Assembly (NCBI GenBank): GCA_022605955.1
Contig: JAKCOZ010000597.1
Span: 51,874 to 115,873, forward strand
Length of the DNA stretch: 64,000 nucleotides
From: Rallus limicola
Lineage: Eukaryota > Chordata > Aves > Gruiformes > Rallidae
Direction of reading: 5' to 3'
The notes under the pieces are model-generated. The model was not told the DNA's origin, made no database searches, and saw only the letters and a list, made by a program, of their open reading frames with translations. The first letter of the stretch is position 1, and each line of letters starts with the position of its first letter. Shown here piece after piece: positions 46,097 to 58,476 of the stretch. The position numbers and the translations under genes are program-made.

Positions 46097-49089
46097 GGAA
46101 AAGGCTGAGAGCCAAAGCGACAGGGTCTGCTCGTGTGTCCTGTTAGGAGGTTTCAGACAAGCTATGCCTTTCAGGCCTAGCTTCTTTACTTTGGGAGTTA
46201 TTGCTGGACGTTTAGCATGTTTTGAACTGCAGTCTGCTAGGGCCGAGAAAAGCACCGTAGGAGGTTCCAGGCATGTTCCCTCTTTCCAGGCAAAGGAAAA
46301 GGCTGAGAGCCAAAGCGACAGGGTCTGCTCGTGTGTCCTGTTAGGAGGTTTCAGACAAGCTATGCCTTTCAGGCCTAGCTTCTTTACTTTGGGAGTTATT
46401 GCTGGACGTTTAGCATGTTTTGAACTGCAGTCTGCTAGGGCCGAGAAAAGCACCGTAGGAGGTTCCAGGCATGTTCCCTCTTTCCAGGCAAAGGAAAAGG
46501 CTGAGAGCCAAAGCGACAGGGTCTGCTCGTGTGTCCTGTTAGGAGGTTTCAGACAAGCTATGTCTTTCAGGCCTAGCTTCTTTACTTTGGGAGTTATTGC
46601 TGGACGTTTAGCATGTTTTTAACTGCAGTCTGCTAGGGCCGAGAAAAGCACCGTAGGAGGTTCCAGGCATGTTCCCTCTTTCCAGGCAAAGGAAAAGGCT
46701 GAGAGCCAAAGCGACAGGGTCTGCTCGTGTGTCCTGTTAGGAGGTTTCAGACAAGCTATGCCTTTCAGGCCTAGCTTCTTTACTTTGGGAGTTATTGCTG
46801 GACGTTTAGCATGTTTTGAACTGCAGTCTGCTAGGGCCGAGAAAAGCACCGTAGGAGGTTCCAGGCATGTTCCCTCTTTCCAGGCAAAGGAAAAGGCTGA
46901 GAGCCAAAGCGACAGGGTCTGCTCGTGTGTCCTGTTAGGAGGTTTCAGACAAGCTATGCCTTTCAGGCCTAGCTTCTTTACTTTGGGAGTTATTGCTGGA
47001 CGTTTAGCATGTTTTGAACTGCAGTCTGCTAGGGCCGAGAAAAGCACCGTAGGAGGTTCCAGGCATGTTCCCTCTTTCCAGGCAAAGAAAAAGGCTGAGA
47101 GCCAAAGCGACAGGGTCTGCTCGTGTGTCCTGTTAGGAGGTTTCAGACAAGCTATGCCTTTCAGGCCTAGCTTCTTTACTTTGGGAGTTATTGCTGGACG
47201 TTTAGCATGTTTTGAACTGCAGTCAGCTAGGGCCGAGAAAAGCACCGTAGGAGGTTCCAGGCATGTTCCCTCTTTGCAAGCAAAAGAAAAAGGCTGAGAG
47301 CCAAAGTGACAGGGTCTGCTCGTGTGTCCTGTTAGGAGGTTTCAGACAAGCTATGCCTTTCAGGCCTAGCTTCTTTACTTTGGGAGTTATTGCTGGACGT
47401 TTAGCATGTTTTGAACTGCAGTCTGCTAGGGCCGAGAAAAGCACCGTAGGAGGTTCCAGGCATGTTCCCTCTTTCCAGGCAAAGGAAAAGGCTGAGAGCC
47501 AAAGTGACAGGGTCTGCTCGTGTGTCCTGTTAGGAGGTTTCAGACAAGCTATGCCTTTCAGTCCTAGCTTCTTTACTTTGGGAGTTATTGCTGGACGTTT
47601 AGCATGTTTTGAACTGCAGTCTGCTAGGGCCGAGAAAAGCACCGTAGGAGGTTCCAGGCATGTTCCCTCTTTCCAGGCAAAGGAAAAGGCTGAGAGCCAA
47701 AGTGACAGGGTCTGCTCGTGTGTCCTGTTAGGAGGTTTCAGACAAGCTATGCCTTTCAGGCCTAGCTTCTTTACTTTGGGAGTTATTGCTGGACGTTTAG
47801 CATGTTTTGAACTGCAGTCTGCTAGGGCCGAGAAAAGCACCGTAGGAGGTTCCAGGCATGTTCCCTCTTTCCAGGCAAAGGAAAAGGCTGAGAGCCAAAG
47901 TGACAGGGTCTGCTCGTGTGTCCTGTTAGGAGGTTTCAGACAAGCTATGCCTTTCAGGCCTCGCTTCTTTACTTTGGGAGTTATTGCTGGACATTTAGCA
48001 TGTTTTGAACTGCAGTCTGCTAGGGCCGAGAAAAGCACCGTAGGAGGTTCCAGGCATGTTCCCTCTTTCCAGGCAAAGGAAAAGGCTGAGAGCCAAAGTG
48101 ACAGGGTCTGCTCGTGTGTCCTGTTAGGAGGTTTCAGACAAGCTATGCCTTTCAGGCCTAGCTTCTTTACTTTGGGAGTTATTGCTGGACGTTTAGCATG
48201 TTTTGAACTGCAGTCTGCTAGGGCCGAGAAAAGCACCGTAGGAGGTTCCAGGCATGTTCCCTCTTTCCAGGCAAAGGAAAAGGCTGAGAGCCAAAGTGAC
48301 AGGGTCTGCTCGTGTGTCCTGTTAGGAGGTTTCAGACAAGCTATGCCTTTCAGGCCTAGCTTCTTTACTTTGGGAGTTATTGCTGGACGTTTAGCATGTT
48401 TTGAACTGCAGTCTGCTAGGGCCGAGAAAAGCACCGTAGGAGGTTCCAGGCATGTTCCCTCTTTCCAGGCAAAGGAAAAGGCTGAGAGCCAAAGCGACAG
48501 GGTCTGCTCGTGTGTCCTGTTAGGAGGTTTCAGACAAGCTATGCCTTTCAGGCCTAGCTTCTTTACTTTGGGAGTTATTGCTGGACGTTTAGCATGTTTT
48601 GAACTGCAGTCTGCTAGGGCCGAGAAAAGCACCGTAGGAGGTTCCAGGCATGTTCCCTCTTTCCAGGCAAAGGAAAAGGCTGAGAGCCAAAGCGACAGGG
48701 TCTGCTCGTGTGTCCTGTTAGGAGGTTTCAGACAAGCTATGCCTTTCAGGCCTAGCTTCTTTACTTTGGGAGTTATTGCTGGACGTTTAGCATGTTTTGA
48801 ACTGCAGTCTGCTAGGGCCGAGAAAAGCACCGTAGGAGGTTCCAGGCATGTTCCCTCTTTCCAGGCAAAGGAAAAGGCTGAGAGCCAAAGTGACAGGGTC
48901 TGCTCGTGTGTCCTGTTAGGAGGTTTCAGACAAGCTATGCCTTTCAGGCCTAGCTTCTTTACTTTGGGAGTTATTGCTGGACGTTTAGCATGTTTTGAAC
49001 TGCAGTCTGCTAGGGCCGAGAAAAGCACCGTAGGAGGTTCCAGGCATGTTCCCTCTTTCCAGGCAAAGGAAAAGGCTGAGAGCCAAAGT

Positions 49090-52000
49090 ACAGGGTCTGC
49101 TCGTGTGTCCTGTTAGGAGGTTTCAGACAAGCTATGCCTTTCAGGCCTAGCTTCTTTACTTTGGGAGTTATTGCTGGACGTTTAGCATGTTTTGAACTGC
49201 AGTCTGCTAGGGCCGAGAAAAGCACCGTAGGAGGTTCCAGGCATGTTCCCTCTTTCCAGGCAAAGGAAAAGGCTGAGAGCCAAAGTGACAGGGTCTGCTC
49301 GTGTGTCCTGTTAGGAGGTTTCAGACAAGCTATGCCTTTCAGGCCTAGCTTCTTTACTTTGGGAGTTATTGCTGGACGTTTAGCATGTTTTGAACTGCAG
49401 TCTGCTAGGGCCGAGAAAAGCACCGTAGGAGGTTCCAGGCATGTTCCCTCTTTCCAGGCAAAGGAAAAGGCTGAGAGCCAAAGTGACAGGGTCTGCTCGT
49501 GTGTCCTGTTAGGAGGTTTCAGACAAGCTATGCCTTTCAGGCCTAGCTTCTTTACTTTGGGAGTTATTGCTGGACGTTTAGCATGTTTTGAACTGCAGTC
49601 TGCTAGGGCCGAGAAAAGCACCGTAGGAGGTTCCAGGCATGTTCCCTCTTTCCAGGCAAAGGAAAAGGCTGAGAGCCAAAGCGACAGGGTCTGCTCGTGT
49701 GTCCTGTTAGGAGGTTTCAGACAAGCTATGCCTTTCAGGCCTAGCTTCTTTACTTTGGGAGTTATTGCTGGACGTTTAGCATGTTTTGAACTGCAGTCTG
49801 CTAGGGCCGAGAAAAGCACCGTAGGAGGTTCCAGGCATGTTCCCTCTTTCCAGGCAAAGGAAAAGGCTGAGAGCCAAAGCGACAGGGTCTGCTCGTGTGT
49901 CCTGTTAGGAGGTTTCAGACAAGCTATGCCTTTCAGGCCTAGCTTCTTTACTTTGGGAGTTATTGCTGGACGTTTAGCATGTTTTGAACTGCAGTCTGCT
50001 AGGGCCGAGAAAAGCACCGTAGGAGGTTCCAGGCATGTTCCCTCTTTCCAGGCAAAGGAAAAGGCTGAGAGCCAAAGTGACAGGGTCTGCTCGTGTGTCC
50101 TGTTAGGAGGTTTCAGACAAGCTATGCCTTTCAGGCCTAGCTTCTTTACTTTGGGAGTTATTGCTGGACGTTTAGCATGTTTTGAACTGCAGTCTGCTAG
50201 GGCCGAGAAAAGCACCGTAGGAGGTTCCAGGCATGTTCCCTCTTTCCAGGCAAAGGAAAAGGCTGAGAGCCAAAGCGACAGGGTCTGCTCGTGTGTCCTG
50301 TTAGGAGGTTTCAGACAAGCTATGCCTTTCAGGCCTAGCTTCTTTACTTTGGGAGTTATTGCTGGACGTTTAGCATGTTTTGAACTGCAGTCTGCTAGGG
50401 CCGAGAAAAGCACCGTAGGAGGTTCCAGGCATGTTCCCTCTTTCCAGGCAAAGGAAAAGGCTGAGAGCCAAAGTGACAGGGTCTGCTCATGTGTCCTGTT
50501 AGGAGGTTTCAGACAAGCTATGCCTTTCAGGCCTAGCTTCTTTACTTTGGGAGTTATTGCTGGACGTTTAGCATGTTTTGAACTGCAGTCTGCTAGGGCC
50601 GAGAAAAGCACCGTAGGAGGTTCCAGGCATGTTCCCTCTTTCCAGGCAAAGGAAAAGGCTGAGAGCCAAAGTACAGGGTCTGCTCGTGTGTCCTGTTAGG
50701 AGGTTTCAGACAAGCTATGCCTTTCAGGCCTAGCTTCTTTACTTTGGGAGTTATTGCTGGACGTTTAGCATGTTTTGAACTGCAGTCTGCTAGGGCCGAG
50801 AAAAGCACCGTAGGAGGTTCCAGGCATGTTCCCTCTTTCCAGGCAAAGGAAAAGGCTGAGAGCCAAAGTGACAGGGTCTGCTCGTGTGTCCTGTTAGGAG
50901 GTTTCAGACAAGCTATGCCTTTCAGGCCTAGCTTCTTTACTTTGGGAGTTATTGCTGGACGTTTAGCATGTTTTGAACTGCAGTCTGCTAGGGCCGAGAA
51001 AAGCACCGTAGGAGGTTCCAGGCATGTTCCCTCTTTCCAGGCAAAGGAAAAGGCTGAGAGCCAAAGTGACAGGGTCTGCTCGTGTGTCCTGTTAGGAGGT
51101 TTCAGACAAGCTATGCCTTTCAGGCCTAGCTTCTTTACTTTGGGAGTTATTGCTGGACGTTTAGCATGTTTTGAACTGCAGTCTGCTAGGGCCGAGAAAA
51201 GCACCGTAGGAGGTTCCAGGCATGTTCCCTCTTTCCAGGCAAAGGAAAAGGCTGAGAGCCAAAGCGACAGGGTCTGCTCGTGTGTCCTGTTAGGAGGTTT
51301 CAGACAAGCTATGCCTTTCAGGCCTAGCTTCTTTACTTTGGGAGTTATTGCTGGACGTTTAGCATGTTTTGAACTGCAGTCTGCTAGGGCCGAGAAAAGC
51401 ACCGTAGGAGGTTCCAGGCATGTTCCCTCTTTCCAGGCAAAGGAAAAGGCTGAGAGCCAAAGCGACAGGGTCTGCTCGTGTGTCCTGTTAGGAGGTTTCA
51501 GACAAGCTATGCCTTTCAGGCCTAGCTTCTTTACTTTGGGAGTTATTGCTGGACGTTTAGCATGTTTTGAACTGCAGTCTGCTAGGGCCGAGAAAAGCAC
51601 CGTAGGAGGTTCCAGGCATGTTCCCTCTTTCCAGGCAAAGGAAAAGGCTGAGAGCCAAAGTGACAGGGTCTGCTCGTGTGTCCTGTTAGGAGGTTTCAGA
51701 CAAGCTATGCCTTTCAGGCCTAGCTTCTTTACTTTGGGAGTTATTGCTGGACGTTTAGCATGTTTTGAACTGCAGTCTGCTAGGGCCGAGAAAAGCACCG
51801 TAGGAGGTTCCAGGCATGTTCCCTCTTTCCAGGCAAAGGAAAAGGCTGAGAGCCAAAGCGACAGGGTCTGCTCGTGTGTCCTGTTAGGAGGTTTCAGACA
51901 AGCTATGCCTTTCAGGCCTAGCTTCTTTACTTTGGGAGTTATTGCTGGACGTTTAGCATGTTTTGAACTGCAGTCTGCTAGGGCCGAGAAAAGCACCGTA

Positions 52001-52255
52001 GGAGGTTCCAGGCATGTTCCCTCTTTCCAGGCAAAGGAAAAGGCTGAGAGCCAAAGTGACAGGGTCTGCTCATGTGTCCTGTTAGGAGGTTTCAGACAAG
52101 CTATGCCTTTCAGGCCTAGCTTCTTTACTTTGGGAGTTATTGCTGGACGTTTAGCATGTTTTGAACTGCAGTCTGCTAGGGCCGAGAAAAGCACCGTAGG
52201 AGGTTCCAGGCATGTTCCCTCTTTCCAGGCAAAGGAAAAGGCTGAGAGCCAAAGT
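49090..52255 (+). repeat. Tandem higher-order duplication of 8 monomers (2 x 1,583 bp)
   Basis: A one-base deletion (AAAGTACAGGG for AAAGTGACAGGG) at 49,089/49,090 recurs at 50,672/50,673, and GCTCATGTG at 50,489 recurs at 52,072. Both are displaced by 1,583 bp, which is 8 monomers less the deleted base. The T/C states at monomer position 153 that follow each deletion are T, T, C, C, T, C, T in both copies. GCTCATGTG recurs again at 53,656, another 8 monomers on, with the last five states matching, so a third, partly replaced block follows. Confidence 0.88.
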
Positions 52256-55200
52256 GACAGGGTCTGCTCGTGTGTCCTGTTAGGAGGTTTCAGACAAGCT
52301 ATGCCTTTCAGGCCTAGCTTCTTTACTTTGGGAGTTATTGCTGGACGTTTAGCATGTTTTGAACTGCAGTCTGCTAGGGCCGAGAAAAGCACCGTAGGAG
52401 GTTCCAGGCATGTTCCCTCTTTCCAGGCAAAGGAAAAGGCTGAGAGCCAAAGCGACAGGGTCTGCTCGTGTGTCCTGTTAGGAGGTTTCAGACAAGCTAT
52501 GCCTTTCAGGCCTAGCTTCTTTACTTTGGGAGTTATTGCTGGACGTTTAGCATGTTTTGAACTGCAGTCTGCTAGGGCCGAGAAAAGCACCGTAGGAGGT
52601 TCCAGGCATGTTCCCTCTTTCCAGGCAAAGGAAAAGGCTGAGAGCCAAAGTGACAGGGTCTGCTCGTGTGTCCTGTTAGGAGGTTTCAGACAAGCTATGC
52701 CTTTCAGGCCTAGCTTCTTTACTTTGGGAGTTATTGCTGGACGTTTAGCATGTTTTGAACTGCAGTCTGCTAGGGCCGAGAAAAGCACCGTAGGAGGTTC
52801 CAGGCATGTTCCCTCTTTCCAGGCAAAGGAAAAGGCTGAGAGCCAAAGCGACAGGGTCTGCTCGTGTGTTCTGTTAGGAGGTTTCAGACAAGCTATGCCT
52901 TTCAGGCCTAGCTTCTTTACTTTGGGAGTTATTGCTGGACGTTTAGCATGTTTTGAACTGCAGTCTGCTAGGGCCGAGAAAAGCACCGTAGGAGGTTCCA
53001 GGCATGTTCCCTCTTTCCAGGCAAAGGAAAAGGCTGAGAGCCAAAGCGACAGGGTCTGCTCGTGTGTCCTGTTAGGAGGTTTCAGACAAGCTATGCCTTT
53101 CAGGCCTCGCTTCTTTACTTTGGGAGTTATTGCTGGACGTTTAGCATGTTTTGAACTGCAGTCTGCTAGGGCCGAGAAAAGCACCGTAGGAGGTTCCAGG
53201 CATGTTCCCTCTTTCCAGGCAAAGGAAAAGGCTGAGAGCCAAAGTGACAGGGTCTGCTCGTGTGTCCTGTTAGGAGGTTTCAGACAAGCTATGCCTTTCA
53301 TGCCTAGCTTCTTTACTTTGGGAGTTATTGCTGGACGTTTAGCATGTTTTGAACTGCAGTCTGCTAGGGCCGAGAAAAGCACTGTAGGAGGTAGCAGGTA
53401 TGTTCCCTCTTTCCAGGCAAAGGAAAAGGCTGAGAGCCAAAGCGACAGGGTCTGCTCGTGTGTCCTGTTAGGAGGTTTCAGACAAGCTATGCCTTTCAGG
53501 CCTAGCTTCTTTACTTTGGGAGTTATTGCTGGACGTTTAGCATGTTTTGAACTGCAGTCTGCTAGGGCCGAGAAAAGCACCGTAGGAGGTTCCAGGCATG
53601 TTCCCTCTTTCCAGGCAAAGGAAAAGGCTGAGAGCCAAAGTGACAGGGTCTGCTCATGTGTCCTGTTAGGAGGTTTCAGACAAGCTATGCCTTTCAGGCC
53701 TAGCTTCTTTACTTTGGGAGTTATTGCTGGACGTTTAGCATGTTTTGAACTGCAGTCTGCTAGGGCCGAGAAAAGCACCGTAGGAGGTTCCAGGCATGTT
53801 CCCTCTTTCCAGGCAAAGGAAAAGGCTGAGAGCCAAAGTGACAGGGTCTGCTCGTGTGTCCTGTTAGGAGGTTTCAGACAAGCTATGCCTTTCAGGCCTA
53901 GCTTCTTTACTTTGGGAGTTATTGCTGGACGTTTAGCATGTTTTGAACTGCAGTCTGCTAGGGCCGAGAAAAGCACCGTAGGAGGTTCCAGGCATGTTCC
54001 CTCTTTCCAGGCAAAGGAAAAGGCTGAGAGCCAAAGTGACAGGGTCTGCTCGTGTGTCCTGTTAGGAGGTTTCAGACAAGCTATGCCTTTCAGGCCTAGC
54101 TTCTTTACTTTGGGAGTTATTGCTGGACGTTTAGCATGTTTTGAACTGCAGTCTGCTAGGGCCGAGAAAAGCACCGTAGGAGGTTCCAGGCATGTTCCCT
54201 CTTTCCAGGCAAAGGAAAAGGCTGAGAGCCAAAGTGACAGGGTCTGCTCGTGTGTCCTGTTAGGAGGTTTCAGACAAGCTATGCCTTTCAGGCCTAGCTT
54301 CTTTACTTTGGGAGTTATTGCTGGACGTTTAGCATGTTTTGAATTGCAGTCTGCTAGGGCCGAGAAAAGCACCGTAGGAGGTTCCAGGCATGTTCCCTCT
54401 TTCCAGGCAAAGGAAAAGGCTGAGAGCCAAAGCGACAGGGTCTGCTCGTGTGTCCTGTTAGGAGGTTTCAGACAAGCTATGCCTTTCAGGCCTAGCTTCT
54501 TTACTTTGGGAGTTATTGCTGGACGTTTAGCATGTTTTGAACTGCAGTCTGCTAGGGCCGAGAAAAGCACCGTAGGAGGTTCCAGGCATGTTCCCTCTTT
54601 CCAGGCAAAGGAAAAGGCTGAGAGCCAAAGCGACAGGGTCTGCTCGTGTGTCCTGTTAGGAGGTTTCAGACAAGCTATGCCTTTCAGGCCTCGCTTCTTT
54701 ACTTTGGGAGTTATTGCTGGACGTTTAGCATGTTTTGAACTGCAGTCTGCTAGTGCCGAGAAAAGCACCGTAGGAGGTTCCAGGCATGTTCCCTCTTTCC
54801 AGGCAAAGGAAAAGGCTGAGAGCCAAAGCGACAGGGTCTGATCGTGTGTCCTGTTAGGAGGTTTCAGACAAGCTATGCCTTTCACTCCTAGCTTCTTTAC
54901 TTTGGGAGTTATTGCTGGACGTTTAGCATGTTTTGAACTGCAGTCTGCTAGGGCCGAGAAAAGCACCGTAGGAGGTTCCAGGCATGTTCCCTCTTTCCAG
55001 GCAAAGGAAAAGGCTGAGAGCCAAAGCGACCGGGTCTGCTCGTGTGTCCTGTTAGGAGGTTTCAGACAAGCTATGCCTTTCAGGCCTAGCTTCTTTACTT
55101 TGGGAGTTATTGCTGGACGTTTAGCATGTTTTGAACTGCAGTCTGCTAGGGCCGAGAAAAGCACCGTAGGACGTTCCAGGCATGTTCCCTCTTTCCAGGA

Positions 55201-58200
55201 AAAGGAAAAGGCTGAGAGCCAAAGTGACAGGGTCTGCTCGTGTGTCCTGTTAGGAGGTTTCAGACAAGCTATGCCTTTCAGGCCTAGCTTCTTTACTTTG
55301 GGAGTTATTGCTGGACGTTTAGCATGTTTTGAACTGCAGTCTGCTAGGGCCGAGAAAAGCACCGTAGGAGGTTCCAGGCATGTTCCCTCTTTCCAGGCAA
55401 AGGAAAAGGCTGAGAGCCAAAGTGACAGGGTCTGCTCGTGTGTCCTGTTAGGAGGTTTCAGACAAGCTATGCCTTTCATGCCTAGCTTCTTTACTTTGGG
55501 AGTTATTGCTGGACGTTTAGCATGTTTTGAACTGCAGTCTGCTAGGGCCGAGAAAAGCACCGTAGGAGGTTCCAGGCATGTTCCCTCTTTCCAGGCAAAG
55601 GAAAAGGCTGAGAGCCAAAGCGACAGGGTCTGCTCGTGTGTCCTGTTAGGAGGTTTCAGACAAGCTATGCCTTTCAGGCCTCGCTTCTTTACTTTGGGAG
55701 TTATTGCTGGACGTTTAGCATGTTTTCAACTGCAGTCTGCTAGGGCCGAGAAAAGCACCGTAGGAGGTTCCAGGCATGTTCCCTCTTTCCAGGCAAAGGA
55801 AAAGGCTGAGAGCCAAAGTGACAGGGTCTGCTCGTGTGTCCTGTTAGGAGGTTTCAGACAAGCTATGCCTTTCAGGCCTAGCTTCTTTACTTTGGGAGTT
55901 ATTGCTGGACGTTTAGCATGTTTTGAACTGCAGTCTGCTAGGGCCGAGAAAAGCACCGTAGGAGGTTCCAGGCATGTTCCCTCTTTCCAGGCAAAGGAAA
56001 AGGCTGAGAGCCAAAGCGACAGGGTCTGCTCGTGTGTCCTGTTAGGAGGTTTCAGACAAGCTATGCCTTTCAGGCCTCGCTTCTTTACTTTGGGAGTTAT
56101 TGCTGGACGTTTAGCATGTTTTGAACTGCAGTCTGCTAGGGCCGAGAAAAGCACCGTAGGAGGTTCCAGGCATGTTCCCTCTTTCCAGGCAAAGGAAAAG
56201 GCTGAGAGCCAAAGTGACAGGGTCTGCTCGTGTGTCCTGTTAGGAGGTTTCAGACAAGCTATGCCTTTCAGGCCTAGCTTCTTTACTTTGGGAGTTATTG
56301 CTGGACGTTTAGCATGTTTTGAACTGCAGTCTGCTAGGGCCGAGAAAAGCACCGTAGGAGGTTCCAGGCATGTTCCCTCTTTCCAGGCAAAGGAAAAGGC
56401 TGAGAGCCAAAGTGACAGGGTCTGCTCGTGTGTCCTGTTAGGAGGTTTCAGACAAGCTATGCCTTTCAGGCCTAGCTTCTTTACTTTGGGAGTTATTGCT
56501 GGCCGTTTAGCATGTTTTGAACTGCAGTCTGCTAGGGCCGAGAAAAGCACCGTAGGAGGTTCCAGGCATGTTCCATCTTTCCAGGCAAAGGAAAAGGCTG
56601 AGAGCCAAAGCGACAGGGTCTGCTCGTGTGTCCTGTTAGGAGGTTTCAGACAAGCTATGCCTTTCAGGCCTCGCTTCTTTACTTTGGGAGTTATTGCTGG
56701 ACATTTAGCATGTTTTGAACTGCAGTCTGCTAGGGCCGAGAAAAGCACCGTAGGAGGTTCCAGGCATGTTCCCTCTTTCCAGGCAAAGGAAAAGGCTGAG
56801 AGCCAAAGTGACAGGGTCTGCTCGTGTGTCCTGTTAGGAGGTTTCAGACAAGCTATGCCTTTCATGCCTAGCTTCTTTACTTTGGGAGTTATTGCTGGAC
56901 GTTTAGCATGTTTTGAACTGCAGTCTGCTAGGGCCGAGAAAAGCACCGTAGGAGGTTCCAGGCATGTTCCCTCTTTCCAGGCAAAGGAAAAGGCTGAGAG
57001 CCAAAGCGACAGGGTCTGCTCGTGTGTCCTGTTAGGAGGTTTCAGACAAGCTATGCCTTTCAGGCCTAGCTTCTTTACTTTGGGAGTTATTGCTGGACGT
57101 TTAGCATGTTTTGAACTGCAGTCTGCTAGGGCCGAGAAAAGCACCGTAGGAGGTTCCAGGCATGTTCCCTCTTTCCAGGCAAAGGAAAAGGCTGAGAGCC
57201 AAAGCGACAGGGTCTGCTCGTGTGTCCTGTTAGGAGGTTTCAGACAAGCTATGCCTTTCAGGCCTAGCTTCTTTACTTTGGGAGTTATTGCTGGACGTTT
57301 AGCATGTTTTGAACTGCAGTCTGCTAGGGCCGAGAAAAGCACCGTAGGAGGTTCCAGGCATGTTCCCTCTTTCCAGGCAAAGGAAAAGGCTGAGAGCCAA
57401 AGTGACAGGGTCTGCTCGTGTGTCCTGTTAGGAGGTTTCAGACAAGCTATGCCTTTCAGGCCTAGCTTCTTTACTTTGGGAGTTATTGCTGGACGTTTAG
57501 CATGTTTTGAACTGCAGTCTGCTAGGGCCGAGAAAAGCACCGTAGGAGGTTCCAGGCATGTTCCCTCTTTCCAGGCAAAGGAAAAGGCTGAGAGCCAAAG
57601 CGACAGGGTCTGCTCGTGTGTCCTGTTAGGAGGTTTCAGACAAGCTATGCCTTTCAGGCCTAGCTTCTTTACTTTGGGAGTTATTGCTGGACGTTTAGCA
57701 TGTTTTGAACTGCAGTCTGCTAGGGCCGAGAAAAGCACCGTAGGAGGTTCCAGGCATGTTCCCTCTTTCCAGGCAAAGGAAAAGGCTGAGAGCCAAAGTG
57801 ATAGGGTCTGCTCGTGTGTCCTGTTAGGAGGTTTCAGACAAGCTATGCCTTTCAGGCCTAGCTTCTTTACTTTGGGAGTTATTGCTGGACGTTTAGCATG
57901 TTTTGAACTGCAGTCTGCTAGGGCCGAGAAAAGCACCGTAGGAGGTTCCAGGCATGTTCCCTCTTTCCAGGCAAAGGAAAAGGCTGAGAGCCAAAGCGAC
58001 AGGGTCTGCTCGTGTGTCCTGTTAGGAGGTTTCAGACAAGCTATGCCTTTCAGGCCTAGCTTCTTTACTTTGGGAGTTATTGCTGGACGTTTAGCATGTT
58101 TTGAACTGCAGTCTGCTAGGGCCGAGAAAAGCACCGTAGGAGGTTCCAGGCATGTTCCCTCTTTCCAGGCAAAGGAAAAGGCTGAGAGCCAAAGCGACAG

Positions 58201-58476
58201 GGTCTGCTCGTGTGTCCTGTTAGGAGGTTTCAGACAAGCTATGCCTTTCAGGCCTAGCTTCTTTACTTTGGGAGTTATTGCTGGACGTTTAGCATGTTTT
58301 GAACTGCAGTCTGCTAGGGCCGAGAAAAGCACCGTAGGAGGTTCCAGGCATGTTCCCTCTTTCCAGGCAAAGGAAAAGGCTGAGAGCCAAAGTGACAGGG
58401 TCTGCTCGTGTGTCCTGTTAGGAGGTTTCAGACAAGCTATGCCTTTCAGGCCTAGCTTCTTTACTTTGGGAGTTAT

